Shown one piece after another: positions 1 through 7,909 of a stretch of 64,000 nt of DNA. Made by a program: the position numbers and the translations under genes. The stretch is from Thaumasiovibrio occultus (GTDB taxonomy: Bacteria > Pseudomonadota > Gammaproteobacteria > Enterobacterales > Vibrionaceae), in assembly GCA_019703815.1 (NCBI GenBank), contig AP023052.1, positions 2,931,501-2,995,500 of the forward strand, read 5' to 3'. The notes under the pieces are model-generated. The model worked only from the letters and a program-made list of their open reading frames with translations. It had not been told where the DNA came from and searched no databases. Each line of letters starts with the position of its first letter. The stretch's first letter is position 1.

Positions 1-5
1 TGATA

Positions 6-278
6 TTACTTAACTGCGTCTTTCAGCGCTTTACCAGCAACGAATGCAGGTACGTTTGCCGCAGCGATCTGGATTTCTTTACCAGTCTGTGGGTTACGAC
101 CAGTACGCGCAGCACGGTGGCTAACTTTGAAAGTACCGAAACCAATCAATTGAACCGGATCACCGTCTTTCAGAGACTCAGTTACACCGTTAAGGGTCGC
201 TTCTAGAGCTGCTTTAGCTTGAGCTTTAGATAGGTCCGCTTTCTCTGCGATCAGGTCGATCAGTTGGGTCTTGTTCAT
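6..278 (-). CDS. hupA: DNA-binding protein HU, alpha type
   Basis: Histone-like nucleoid protein that binds and bends DNA without sequence specificity as a dimer. The product is 90 aa, the normal HU length. It starts MNKTQLID and carries the DNA-intercalating arm motif RNPQTG at residues 61-66, with the intercalating proline at 63. Across its length it resembles E. coli HupA more than HupB. The ATG is preceded by AAGAAGGGA, a good ribosome-binding site. In E. coli hupA lies directly after yjaG; here the NAD-salvage block separates the two (yjaG is at 5.8 kb). The window starts only a few bases after the stop codon, so any terminator lies outside it. Confidence 0.97.
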   Translation of the reverse strand: MNKTQLIDLIAEKADLSKAQAKAALEATLNGVTESLKDGDPVQLIGFGTFKVSHRAARTGRNPQTGKEIQIAAANVPAFVAGKALKDAVK

Positions 279-501
279 TAGGTTATCCCTTCTTTTATTT
301 CATAAGACACGACAACTCTAATTCAAAAGAAGCCCGTCTGGCAAAGGTTTGTCGGGGGTTTACGCGTCATCCGAGTATTCTTTAGCCATAAACTGAGCGC
401 AAGTTCACAAAATATGATAATTTAGCGCTCGAAATCCCCCTGAGTTCCCAGATACTAGCGGCCCGAACTCATTATCAAACATCTTAAGGAAGTATAACGA
501 T

Positions 502-1707
502 ATGCTTTTACTGACACTTTATGTACTTAGTGCAATCGGTGTGTCATTCCTGTGTTCAATATTAGAAGCGGTGTTGCTCAGTATTTCCCCAAGCTACATT
601 GCTAACCTCAAAAAACAAGAACATCCTGCAGCGCAAAAATTGGATGCCTTGAAACAAGATATTGATCGCCCGTTGGCTTCTATTCTGACCCTTAACACCA
701 TTGCCCACACTGTCGGTGCAGCGGGTGCGGGTGCACAAGCCGCTGTCGTCTTTGGCAACGAATGGCTTGGGATTTTCTCTGCGGTTCTGACGCTGGCGAT
801 TTTACTCTTATCCGAAATCATCCCGAAAACCCTGGGCGCGACCTATTGGCGTCAACTGGCACCATTTGCGGCGGATGCACTTCGCTGGATGACGTGGGCC
901 CTGACCCCGATTGTATGGGCTTCAGAGCAGCTCACACGTCGCCTATCACGCGCGCAAGAAGCACCAAAGCTGCGTGATGAGATCTCAGCGATGGCAATGC
1001 TAGCGCACGAAAGCGGCGAACTCGGTGATGATGAGTCAAAGATCCTCAATAACTTGCTGACCTTCCGTGATGTGAAAGTGACGCAAATCATGACACCGCG
1101 TCCGGTGTTATTCCGTGTTAACGCGGAAATGAGCATTAATGATTTTCTACTGACGCACCGTGATAGCCCCTTCTCGCGCCCCTTGGTCTATGCCGAGCAG
1201 AGTGACAACATCATCGGTTTTGTCCATCGTTTAGAGCTGTTTGCAGCCAACCACCAAGGCCAAGGTAATCGCCACCTCGGTGAGGTCATGCGCGCCATCC
1301 CTGTGGTTCACAACCACGTTAGCGTCCCGTATGTGTTCGAGCAGCTGATCAAGCAGCGCTCTCAGCTTGCACTCGTGGTAGATGAATACGGTACGGTACA
1401 AGGTATCGTCACCGTGGAAGACGTGTTTGAAAGCTTGGTCGGCGAAGAGATCATTGATGAAGCTGACACCACATCAGACATGCAAGAGCTGGCTTTCCAG
1501 CGCTGGGAGAAGTGGAAAGCCGATCATAAGATCGTCGATAGCAGCGACGACGAGCAAGACGACGCGCCAGAGGCTGAGGCTGACATCGAAGTGGACGCTG
1601 AAATTAACGAGCCTTCTGAAGTGAAAGACGACGCTAACAGCCACACCGATGAGCCAGCGTCTGCTGAAGACACTAAGCGCAAAGATCAAAACAAAGACGC
1701 GGAATAA
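502..1707 (+). CDS. CNNM (DUF21) and CBS-pair membrane protein
   Basis: Inner-membrane protein of the CNNM/CorC-like family, often annotated as hemolysin-like and linked to divalent-cation transport or resistance. The first ~145 residues form the DUF21 transmembrane domain with several hydrophobic helices and the conserved SEIIPKTLGA motif at residues 104-113. Two CBS domains follow at roughly 190-320, ending in the pattern VVDEYGTVQGIVTVEDVFE. The usual C-terminal CorC_HlyC domain is absent; instead there is a ~55-residue, very acidic and probably disordered tail. Start ATG with AAGGAAG nine bases upstream. It appears to be transcribed alone and ends at a strong terminator. The substrate cannot be told from the sequence. 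Confidence 0.88.
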   Translation: MLLLTLYVLSAIGVSFLCSILEAVLLSISPSYIANLKKQEHPAAQKLDALKQDIDRPLASILTLNTIAHTVGAAGAGAQAAVVFGNEWLGIFSAVLTLAILLLSEIIPKTLGATYWRQLAPFAADALRWMTWALTPIVWASEQLTRRLSRAQEAPKLRDEISAMAMLAHESGELGDDESKILNNLLTFRDVKVTQIMTPRPVLFRVNAEMSINDFLLTHRDSPFSRPLVYAEQSDNIIGFVHRLELFAANHQGQGNRHLGEVMRAIPVVHNHVSVPYVFEQLIKQRSQLALVVDEYGTVQGIVTVEDVFESLVGEEIIDEADTTSDMQELAFQRWEKWKADHKIVDSSDDEQDDAPEAEADIEVDAEINEPSEVKDDANSHTDEPASAEDTKRKDQNKDAE

Positions 1708-1722
1708 CCGCGATCAGATAAC

Positions 1723-1752
1723 AAAAAACCGGGACTTATCCCGGTTTTTTTT
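1723..1752. terminator. Bidirectional rho-independent terminator
   Basis: The stem CCGGGA/TCCCGG with a four-base loop is flanked by an A run on the left and a T run on the right, so it can stop the CNNM gene on the plus strand and pncA on the minus strand. Confidence 0.85.
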
Positions 1753-1774
1753 GTGTCCGAAAAGAGTGGCCTTC

Positions 1775-2431
1775 TTAAGCCGCAAGCGTTAACTGGCCCG
1801 CATCAGCCACCACTTTCACCCCCTGCGCTTCCATCTCTGCGACCACCGCCTGGGTATTGTCAGGAAACACTGCGCGCGTCGCCGCTAAGTTTACGATCAC
1901 GCTAAAACCTGACGCCACCAGCTGCTCGACAGATTTCTTCACGCAGAAGTCGAGGGCAAGGCCACCCACGATCACGGTATCAATCCCTTTACCGCGCAAA
2001 AATTCGATCCCGCCGGTGCTAATGGTATCGGCTTGATCGTGGAAAAAGGCGCCATAAGGGTGCGCGTCCGGATCCATGCCTTTGTTGATTTGAAAATCAT
2101 AACTGCGAACGTCTGGTAAGCCCGGAAGTAGCTCTACCCCAGCGGTACCCACCACGCAGTGGGGTGGCCACTTCACGTCGACTTCAGGCAAGCCAACTGC
2201 CGTGAGCACTTCATCAGCCGATTGCGCTTCCCACGCCGCACCTTGGGGGTGCATATCACGCGATACCAAGATCACTGACGCCAATTGATGGTTTTGTCGC
2301 AAGGCTGGCACGATGTCTAGTGCGCCCACCACAGGTAACTCTTTCGGGCACAGCTCGCTAAAGCCTTTTTGCGGATCCACATCCAGCGCGGCAGTGCGCT
2401 GGCTATCAATAATAAACGTTTGGGTATCCAT
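1775..2431 (-). CDS. pncA: Nicotinamidase
   Basis: Hydrolyses nicotinamide to nicotinate and ammonia, the first step of NAD salvage that feeds PncB. It is an isochorismatase-fold protein of 218 aa. The catalytic triad is visible as D17, K117 (NKGMD) and C163 (LALDFCVKK), and the metal ligands as D59, H61 and H91. The first motif reads DVDPQKGF instead of the common DxQNDF, a variant with two extra residues. I chose the ATG at 2431 because GAGGGAGAAA lies just before it; an upstream in-frame ATG has no such site. It is next to nrtR and close to pncB-nadE, so all the salvage steps from nicotinamide to NAD except the adenylyl transfer are in this cluster. Confidence 0.92.
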   Translation of the reverse strand: MDTQTFIIDSQRTAALDVDPQKGFSELCPKELPVVGALDIVPALRQNHQLASVILVSRDMHPQGAAWEAQSADEVLTAVGLPEVDVKWPPHCVVGTAGVELLPGLPDVRSYDFQINKGMDPDAHPYGAFFHDQADTISTGGIEFLRGKGIDTVIVGGLALDFCVKKSVEQLVASGFSVIVNLAATRAVFPDNTQAVVAEMEAQGVKVVADAGQLTLAA

Positions 2432-2562
2432 TTTGATTTCTCCCTCACTGCCGTGACTGCATACATTCCACCGTCTCGGCATCAATTAAACGCCCCATGG
2501 CGCTGGGTATTAATCGCATCGCGCCGTCTAGTATGAAAGCGCGAAGTCAACGTTACGCTACG

Positions 2563-3279
2563 CTATCCGCGCAGACAGGTTTGGAAATAGGTTACGCAGT
2601 TCTCATTGAGCTTGTACACCTGCGCCGGTTTACCGCCCTTACCCTTGTTGGTTGAGGCAATTTTATTGGCACTGACCACCACGCCCGACTCAATCAAGCG
2701 ACGTTTCACCGTCATGCGGTTGATATCGACACCAAACGCGCTGTAAGCGGCAATAATATCGGCGACCAAGAACTCTTCATCGAGCAAGAACAGGGCGACC
2801 GACGTATATTCCACCGCTGCACGCAGTTTCTTCCACGCCAGCGCAATCATGTCTTGGTGATCAAACGCCAGCTCGTATTGGCTGCTCAACACATCTTCGA
2901 GCGGTACCCACTGCATCTGGCATTCAGGCACACCGGCATTAGCGATTTGGCTAATGTTCTGGCGATTCATCAAGGCATAGTGAGAAATCGACACACTCCA
3001 GCCCGCTACATCACGTTTCGGGTTGCCATCCACCATCGGCTCACTGATGTAATGTGGATAGGTGTGCACCTTCTGCCGACAGATCCGACGCCGCGCGCTA
3101 TCAAAGTCATGATCCGCCGGCTCGCCACCTTGTGACGTCATATCATGCTCAAACACAAAACCGCCTGGGATCGCCCATTTACCGACATCCGGACGTTCAG
3201 GGTTGTGACGCTTAATCAGCAACACATCCAGTCCCTTTTTCCCCAAGCGGAGGCAAATCATATCGATGGTTACAATCAT
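2563..3279 (-). CDS. nrtR: NrtR-type Nudix-related transcriptional regulator of NAD metabolism
   Basis: Repressor of NAD-biosynthesis genes that in characterised members is released from DNA by ADP-ribose. The N-terminal ~150 residues have the Nudix fold with KWAIPGGFV at about 34-42, but the catalytic REXXEE helix is replaced by RRRICRQ, so hydrolysis is unlikely and a sensor role fits. The C-terminal ~80 residues form a winged helix (conserved FGVDINRMTVKRRL region). The length is 238 aa from the ATG at 3279, which has AAGGAAG before it. It is divergent from pncB-nadE, with repeated operator-like motifs in the shared intergenic region. Function is inferred from architecture and context. Confidence 0.85.
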   Translation of the reverse strand: MIVTIDMICLRLGKKGLDVLLIKRHNPERPDVGKWAIPGGFVFEHDMTSQGGEPADHDFDSARRRICRQKVHTYPHYISEPMVDGNPKRDVAGWSVSISHYALMNRQNISQIANAGVPECQMQWVPLEDVLSSQYELAFDHQDMIALAWKKLRAAVEYTSVALFLLDEEFLVADIIAAYSAFGVDINRMTVKRRLIESGVVVSANKIASTNKGKGGKPAQVYKLNENCVTYFQTCLRG

Positions 3280-3304
3280 CACGCTTCCTTGTTTGTATCT
3301 TTGC

Positions 3305-3480
3305 GTTACTAACATGAATAGTTAATAACAAAGTTTTACTAATAGCAAGCCCCATGCAGTAACAAATCAAACATCTAGCACCAAACCTAGGTTTTATAAA
3401 CGGAATGAGCAGAAAGTTATTTTTTGGTTAGTAACAAAACTTGACATACTGAGTCATTCCACTTAACTTATGCAGTAACG
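3305..3480. promoter_or_regulatory. nrtR/pncB intergenic control region: pncB promoter and repeated TTAGTAAC-like motifs
   Basis: A sigma70-like promoter for pncB is visible: TTGACA at 3441-3446, a 17-base spacer and TAACTT at 3464-3469. The nine-base motif GTTAGTAAC occurs at 3427-3435, just before the -35 box. Its reverse complement GTTACTAAC is at 3305-3313 (inside the longer nrtR reading frame), a near copy GTTAATAAC is at 3321-3329 and GTTTTACTAAT is at 3333-3343. Related GTAAC(A/G)AA half-sites occur at 3359 and 3475. Such repetition suggests NrtR operators; this is inference. Confidence 0.6.
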
Positions 3481-3520
3481 AACACAATGTTACATACTCA
3501 TGTTGTGGAGAAAAGCCACT

Positions 3521-4807
3521 ATGAATACGCAGCTTTTTCAAGACACGATTATCCAAAGCATTCTCGACTTGGATGTCTACAAAATTAATATGATGAACGC
3601 CGCGCACTGTCTGTACCCAGACACCCAAGTGCGCTACGAACTGATCGTGCGTTCTGAAGAAGATCTCACCGAGTTGCTACCGGAAATCCGTCAAGAAATC
3701 ATGCTGATGGATCGTTATCACTTTACCGATGATCAGATCCAATACTTGGAAATGAAATCGCCGTATTTGAGTAAATCGTTTCTCGAATCGCTGCGCTATT
3801 TCCGTTTCTTCCCGCAACGCCAAGTGGATCTCGGGATCGGTCAACAGCACAGCAAAACGCCACAGCTCACCATTTCTATCCACGGCAGTTGGAAAGACAC
3901 CATTTTGTACGAAACCATGGTGATGAGCATTGTGTCGGAAGTCCGCAACCGCCGCCGTTGGGCTGATGTACCTACCGAGCAGTTCCGTCGCGTGTTGGCA
4001 GAGAAAGTCACCAAGCTAAAAGCTGATATCGCTGCGCGTAACATTACCAACTTCAAGTTTGCAGAAATGGGCACACGTCGTCGCTTTAGTGCCAGCGTCC
4101 AGCGCGACTTGCTCGATTACCTGCGCCACGAAATTCCCGATCTATTAGTGGGCACCAGTAACTATCATCTTGCGCGCGAAATGAATCTTACGCCGATCGG
4201 CACGGTTGCCCATGAGTGGTTTATGGCGCACCAAGCGATGGTGAATGTTCGCGACTCACAGCGCGTCGCACTGAACCGTTGGAACGAAGTGTTTGCCGGC
4301 AAACTCGGTATTGCGCTCAGTGACACCATTGGTTTGGATGCCTTCTTAAATGATTTCGATATTCGCCTCGCCAAAGCCTTTTCTGGCGTGCGTCACGACT
4401 CCGGCTGCCCATTCAAATGGGGCGATCGCATGATCGCGCACTACCAAGAGCTTGGCATCGATCCGATGAGTAAAACCTTGGTCTTTACCGATGGCTTGGA
4501 CTTCGACAGCGCGCTTGAGATCTGTGAATACTTTGCCGGACGCATTGATATTAGCTTTGGTATTGGCACCTTCCTCGCCAACGATATGGGCGGCTGGGAA
4601 AATGCCAACGGAGTGAACTATTCACCGCTGTCGATGGTAGTAAAAATGGCGTCATGCAACGAATCGCCAGTCGCCAAGATCAGCGATGAGCCAGAAAAAG
4701 CGATGTGCGAAGATCTGTTCTTCTTGTTGAATCTTAAGCAACGCTTTGGTTTGGCGATTGATCTTGATGACACCATCCGTCAATTGGAGAACATGAAGGA
4801 GCGTTAA
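3521..4807 (+). CDS. pncB: Nicotinate phosphoribosyltransferase
   Basis: Converts nicotinate, PRPP and ATP to nicotinate mononucleotide. The protein is 428 aa and resembles the E. coli PncB type. The region GTVAHEWFMAHQAM contains the conserved histidine that is phosphorylated during the ATP-driven reaction, and the phosphate-binding region with VRHDSG and the motif FTDGLDFDSAL is present. The start at 3521 follows GGAG; the longer reading frame back to 3500 has no such site. It is the first gene of a two-gene operon with nadE, whose ATG is one base after this stop codon. NrtR divergent upstream is the likely repressor. Confidence 0.96.
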   Translation: MNTQLFQDTIIQSILDLDVYKINMMNAAHCLYPDTQVRYELIVRSEEDLTELLPEIRQEIMLMDRYHFTDDQIQYLEMKSPYLSKSFLESLRYFRFFPQRQVDLGIGQQHSKTPQLTISIHGSWKDTILYETMVMSIVSEVRNRRRWADVPTEQFRRVLAEKVTKLKADIAARNITNFKFAEMGTRRRFSASVQRDLLDYLRHEIPDLLVGTSNYHLAREMNLTPIGTVAHEWFMAHQAMVNVRDSQRVALNRWNEVFAGKLGIALSDTIGLDAFLNDFDIRLAKAFSGVRHDSGCPFKWGDRMIAHYQELGIDPMSKTLVFTDGLDFDSALEICEYFAGRIDISFGIGTFLANDMGGWENANGVNYSPLSMVVKMASCNESPVAKISDEPEKAMCEDLFFLLNLKQRFGLAIDLDDTIRQLENMKER

Positions 4808-4808
4808 C

Positions 4809-5696
4809 ATGACCAACACGCTGATCCAACGCGATGTATTGATCCAACAAGCCAGAGCAGAATTAGGCGTCACCCCAATGCGTCAATTCAACGCTGAGCA
4901 CGCCATTCGTACTCGACTGGATTTCTTGAAATCGCACCTCAAAGCCTCAGGACTGCGCGGCTTTGTGCTTGGGATCAGCGGTGGCGTCGACTCTCTGACT
5001 GCCGGCATGCTCGCTCAGCGAGCGGTTGATGAACTCAATCGTGAACTTAATGACGAACATGCCAGCACCTCTAACAGCACAGCACAGCGCTACCAGTTTA
5101 TTGCCATGCGCTTGCCCTACGGCGAGCAGCGCGACGAAAGCGAAGCGCAACACGCCCTTGCTGCCATTAATCCAGACCTCGTACTGACCGTGAATATCCA
5201 AGCGGCGAGTGATGCACTGCACCACGCGGTGCTGCAAACCCTGCCGTCCCACACCAACAGCGACTTTCAACTTGGCAACGTCAAAACGCGTCAGCGCATG
5301 GTGGCGCAATATGATGTGGCGGGGATGGAGCAGCTGATGGTGATCGGCACCGATCATAATGCCGAAGCGCTCATGGCGTTTTACACCAAGTTTGGTGATG
5401 GCGCGTGCGATATTGCGCCGCTGCAAGGCCTTAACAAACGCCAAGTACGTACACTGGCGCAAACCCTAGGTGCACCCGCCTCGCTTTACAATAAGCAGCC
5501 CACGGCCGATCTGGAAAACGACCGCCCACAAATCGCGGATGAAACGGTGCTAGGGGTGAGTTATGACGAGATTGATGATTTTCTCGAAGGCAAGTTGGTG
5601 AGCGATAACGCAATAGAGACGATCCTGCGTTGGTACGACAAAGGACGCCATAAACGCGAGCCTATCTATTCGCTGCTCACGCACCCATCGTTATAA
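4809..5696 (+). CDS. nadE: NH3-dependent NAD synthetase
   Basis: Amidates nicotinate adenine dinucleotide to NAD with ATP and ammonia, the last step of both de novo and salvage routes. The length is 295 aa with no glutaminase domain. The ATP-pyrophosphatase loop SGGVDS is at residues 57-62, and the motif GTDHNAEALMAFYTKFGDG is typical of the short ammonia-dependent form. It is slightly longer than the ~275 aa E. coli enzyme because of an insertion around residues 80-95. It is translationally coupled to pncB with a one-base gap and followed by a terminator. Confidence 0.96.
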   Translation: MTNTLIQRDVLIQQARAELGVTPMRQFNAEHAIRTRLDFLKSHLKASGLRGFVLGISGGVDSLTAGMLAQRAVDELNRELNDEHASTSNSTAQRYQFIAMRLPYGEQRDESEAQHALAAINPDLVLTVNIQAASDALHHAVLQTLPSHTNSDFQLGNVKTRQRMVAQYDVAGMEQLMVIGTDHNAEALMAFYTKFGDGACDIAPLQGLNKRQVRTLAQTLGAPASLYNKQPTADLENDRPQIADETVLGVSYDEIDDFLEGKLVSDNAIETILRWYDKGRHKREPIYSLLTHPSL

Positions 5697-5722
5697 ATCG
5701 GCATTGGCCAACGCCAGAAAGC

Positions 5723-5751
5723 AAAAAGCCGCGATGAACGCGGCTTTTTTG
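5723..5751. terminator. Rho-independent terminator after pncB-nadE
   Basis: The hairpin AAGCCGCG-ATGAA-CGCGGCTT is followed by six T. The A run on the other side lets it also serve the convergent yjaG. Confidence 0.85.
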
Positions 5752-5773
5752 TTATCTCAGAGAATGTCAGCGA

Positions 5774-6361
5774 TTACAGCTCGACACCAATATTGCTGAT
5801 CGGCGTTTCACGTAGATCGCCACGGATCCCTTTGATCATCTCAATGTCGCGTTTATCGGCTTCACGGAGTACACGGAAAATTTCCCACTGAGCATCCCAT
5901 TCTGCGCAAACGGCTTCATTGTCTTTCTGATTGTCGTTCGTGATCACTTCACCGGTTTGCGCTTCTTCAAGATCTGCCACCGTTTGTGCTGATTGCGCAC
6001 TGATTTTCACCATGGCTTCCAGCAAGTTATCACGATCAAGCAGGGCATGAAGCAACTCAGACAGCGCCACACACGCATCAATCGCAGGGTAAACCAAGTA
6101 GATCTCGTGATCTTCACCGTTCGGGACCAGCTCTTCCAAACGCTCTAGTTGGCGCTCGAAGTTCACTTTGGCGTTTTTCACCGTGAGTGATTCCCACACG
6201 CTATCCAAGATCAAATGCATCGGTTTTGGATCAGCAAACTCTGTCTGCTCACAAAACAGCACATAGTTCGGATACATGCGTTCACACAGCGTCACCATGA
6301 AGGTGATCTGCTGCCAAGGGTCTAATTTTTCAAGCCGAAGCTGTACTGGGTTCTGTAACAT
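5774..6361 (-). CDS. yjaG: YjaG family protein (DUF416)
   Basis: Small conserved gammaproteobacterial protein of unknown biochemical function, 195 aa, the usual length for the family. It begins with MLQNPVQLRLEKLDPWQQ and is predicted mostly helical and cytoplasmic. In E. coli yjaG lies between hemE/nfi and hupA; here it keeps the same orientation but NAD-salvage genes separate it from hupA and a dehydrogenase/UDG pair separates it from hemE. No nfi gene is seen. Confidence 0.85.
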   Translation of the reverse strand: MLQNPVQLRLEKLDPWQQITFMVTLCERMYPNYVLFCEQTEFADPKPMHLILDSVWESLTVKNAKVNFERQLERLEELVPNGEDHEIYLVYPAIDACVALSELLHALLDRDNLLEAMVKISAQSAQTVADLEEAQTGEVITNDNQKDNEAVCAEWDAQWEIFRVLREADKRDIEMIKGIRGDLRETPISNIGVEL

Positions 6362-6429
6362 AAGCTATTCTGCGAGTAGTATTTGAGCGCAAGTGTACTC
6401 TATCCTTAGGGAGCGCAAAAGGAAAAGCC

Positions 6430-7341
6430 GTGAACAAATTGCTGATTAAATCCCGCCAGTTATCCACTTATCAGCGCCTCGTCCTCGACGCTAAGCTGCC
6501 TGACTTAACGTTAACCGATGATCCAACGCAAGCCACTCTGATTTTAGCGGATCCTCCTCTGATTGCAGGGGAACTGCAGTGCTACCCGCAACTGCAGTGG
6601 CTACAATCCACCTTTGCCGGCATTGATGCTTTAATTGAGCGCGATGATCGCCGCGATTATCAACTCACCAATGTGCGCGGGATCTTTGGCCCGTTGATCG
6701 CCGAGTACGTGCTGGGCTTATTGATCCCTTACTATCGCCAGTTTGCCCGTTACCATACCCAGCAAGAGGCTCGACAGTGGCAACCGCATAGTTACCCGTC
6801 TCTCGTTGGTAAAAACTTGCTGATTTTAGGCACCGGCTCTATTGGCGCTTATCTGGCAAAGGTCGCCAACACCATGGGAATGCAAGTATCTGGCGTCAAT
6901 CGCTCCGGCATTACCCCCAGTGATGATTTCACCACGCTGTATGATTTTACCCAACTGGGTGACGCGCTAGCCTCAGCCGATGTGATTGTGTCGACCCTGC
7001 CTGCCACCAGCGAAACCCGAGATATACTCAATGGCGCTGCACTCAACCGCTGCCGCTGTGCGCTGTTTTTTAGTGTTGGGCGAGGTGATGTGATAGACGA
7101 AACCGCGCTACTCGATGCGGTAAACGCCAACGCCATTGCGCACGCGTGGTTAGATGTGTTTAAACAAGAGCCGCTAGCAGAGACCCACCCATTTTGGGCG
7201 CACCCGCGAATAACCATTACCCCACATGTCGCGGCCGAGAGTTTCCCCGAGCAAGTGTTTACTGTTTTTACGCACAATTATCGCCGCTGGCATGCCGGTG
7301 CGCCGTTAGATTACGTGGTCGACTTTGCCAAAGGGTACTGA
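6430..7341 (+). CDS. D-isomer-specific 2-hydroxyacid dehydrogenase
   Basis: NAD(P)-dependent oxidoreductase acting on 2-keto/2-hydroxy acids; the closest functional relatives are glyoxylate/hydroxypyruvate reductases such as GhrA, but the substrate cannot be assigned. The length is 303 aa. The nucleotide-binding motif GTGSIG is at residues 134-139, and the catalytic set R218, E247 and H266 (TPHVAAES) is intact. It begins with GTG; GGAAAAG lies seven bases upstream. The 3' end overlaps the next gene by 17 bases, so the two are probably co-transcribed. Confidence 0.9.
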   Translation: MNKLLIKSRQLSTYQRLVLDAKLPDLTLTDDPTQATLILADPPLIAGELQCYPQLQWLQSTFAGIDALIERDDRRDYQLTNVRGIFGPLIAEYVLGLLIPYYRQFARYHTQQEARQWQPHSYPSLVGKNLLILGTGSIGAYLAKVANTMGMQVSGVNRSGITPSDDFTTLYDFTQLGDALASADVIVSTLPATSETRDILNGAALNRCRCALFFSVGRGDVIDETALLDAVNANAIAHAWLDVFKQEPLAETHPFWAHPRITITPHVAAESFPEQVFTVFTHNYRRWHAGAPLDYVVDFAKGY

Positions 7342-7909
7342 TGCATTCGAGCGCAAATGCGAAGAAGTCAGAGGGTGTGAGCTTTGTAAAGCCGCGCTCT
7401 CCCCGCACCCTGTGGTGGTCGGAAATCAGCAAGCGCGCATTCTTATCATTGGCCAAGCGCCGGGCAGGAAAGTCCACGACACCGGTATTCCATGGAATGA
7501 TCCCAGTGGCGATCGCCTGCGTGAGTGGTTGCAGGTTTCTCGCGCCCAGTTTTACGATTCGAGCCTGTTTGCCATCGTGCCAATGGGCTTGTGTTATCCG
7601 GGCAAGGGGAAAAGTGGCGACTTACCGCCTCGTAAAGAGTGCGCTCCGCGCTGGCATCCTGAATTGCTCCCTCTGCTACCCAATATCCAACTCACGCTGT
7701 TGATCGGCCAATATGCTCAGCAACACTATTTGTCTCACAAACCCCGCACGCTGACCGAAACTGTGGAAAACTGGCAACACTTTGCGCCGGCTTATTTTCC
7801 TCTGCCGCATCCCTCGCCGCGCAACACGCTATGGCTCAAGCGTCACCCATGGTTTGAGCAAGAAACCCTTCCTGCATTAAGAACACGGCTAGCTAAATGT
7901 CTGCAATGA
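7325..7909 (+). CDS. Uracil-DNA glycosylase family protein, probable 4Fe-4S type
   Basis: Member of the uracil-DNA glycosylase superfamily, 194 aa. Visible motifs are GQAPG at 43-47, followed by GIPWNDPSGDRL, and the C-terminal LPHPSPRN loop around 160-167. Four cysteines, C18 and C21 (CELC) plus C90 and C106, are spaced like the iron-sulfur ligands of family 4 glycosylases. The only start available is a TTG at 7325 inside the end of the dehydrogenase gene: an in-frame stop lies just upstream at 7307-7309 and no ATG or GTG is found before the conserved region. The overlap suggests translational coupling. Whether it removes uracil or another base is unknown; some relatives act differently. Confidence 0.82.
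   Translation: MPKGTDAFERKCEEVRGCELCKAALSPHPVVVGNQQARILIIGQAPGRKVHDTGIPWNDPSGDRLREWLQVSRAQFYDSSLFAIVPMGLCYPGKGKSGDLPPRKECAPRWHPELLPLLPNIQLTLLIGQYAQQHYLSHKPRTLTETVENWQHFAPAYFPLPHPSPRNTLWLKRHPWFEQETLPALRTRLAKCLQ

Noticed and set aside
2563..3279. Active ADP-ribose pyrophosphatase (Nudix hydrolase)
   Set aside because: The catalytic glutamates of the Nudix box are absent and a C-terminal winged helix is present, so the NrtR regulator assignment fits better.
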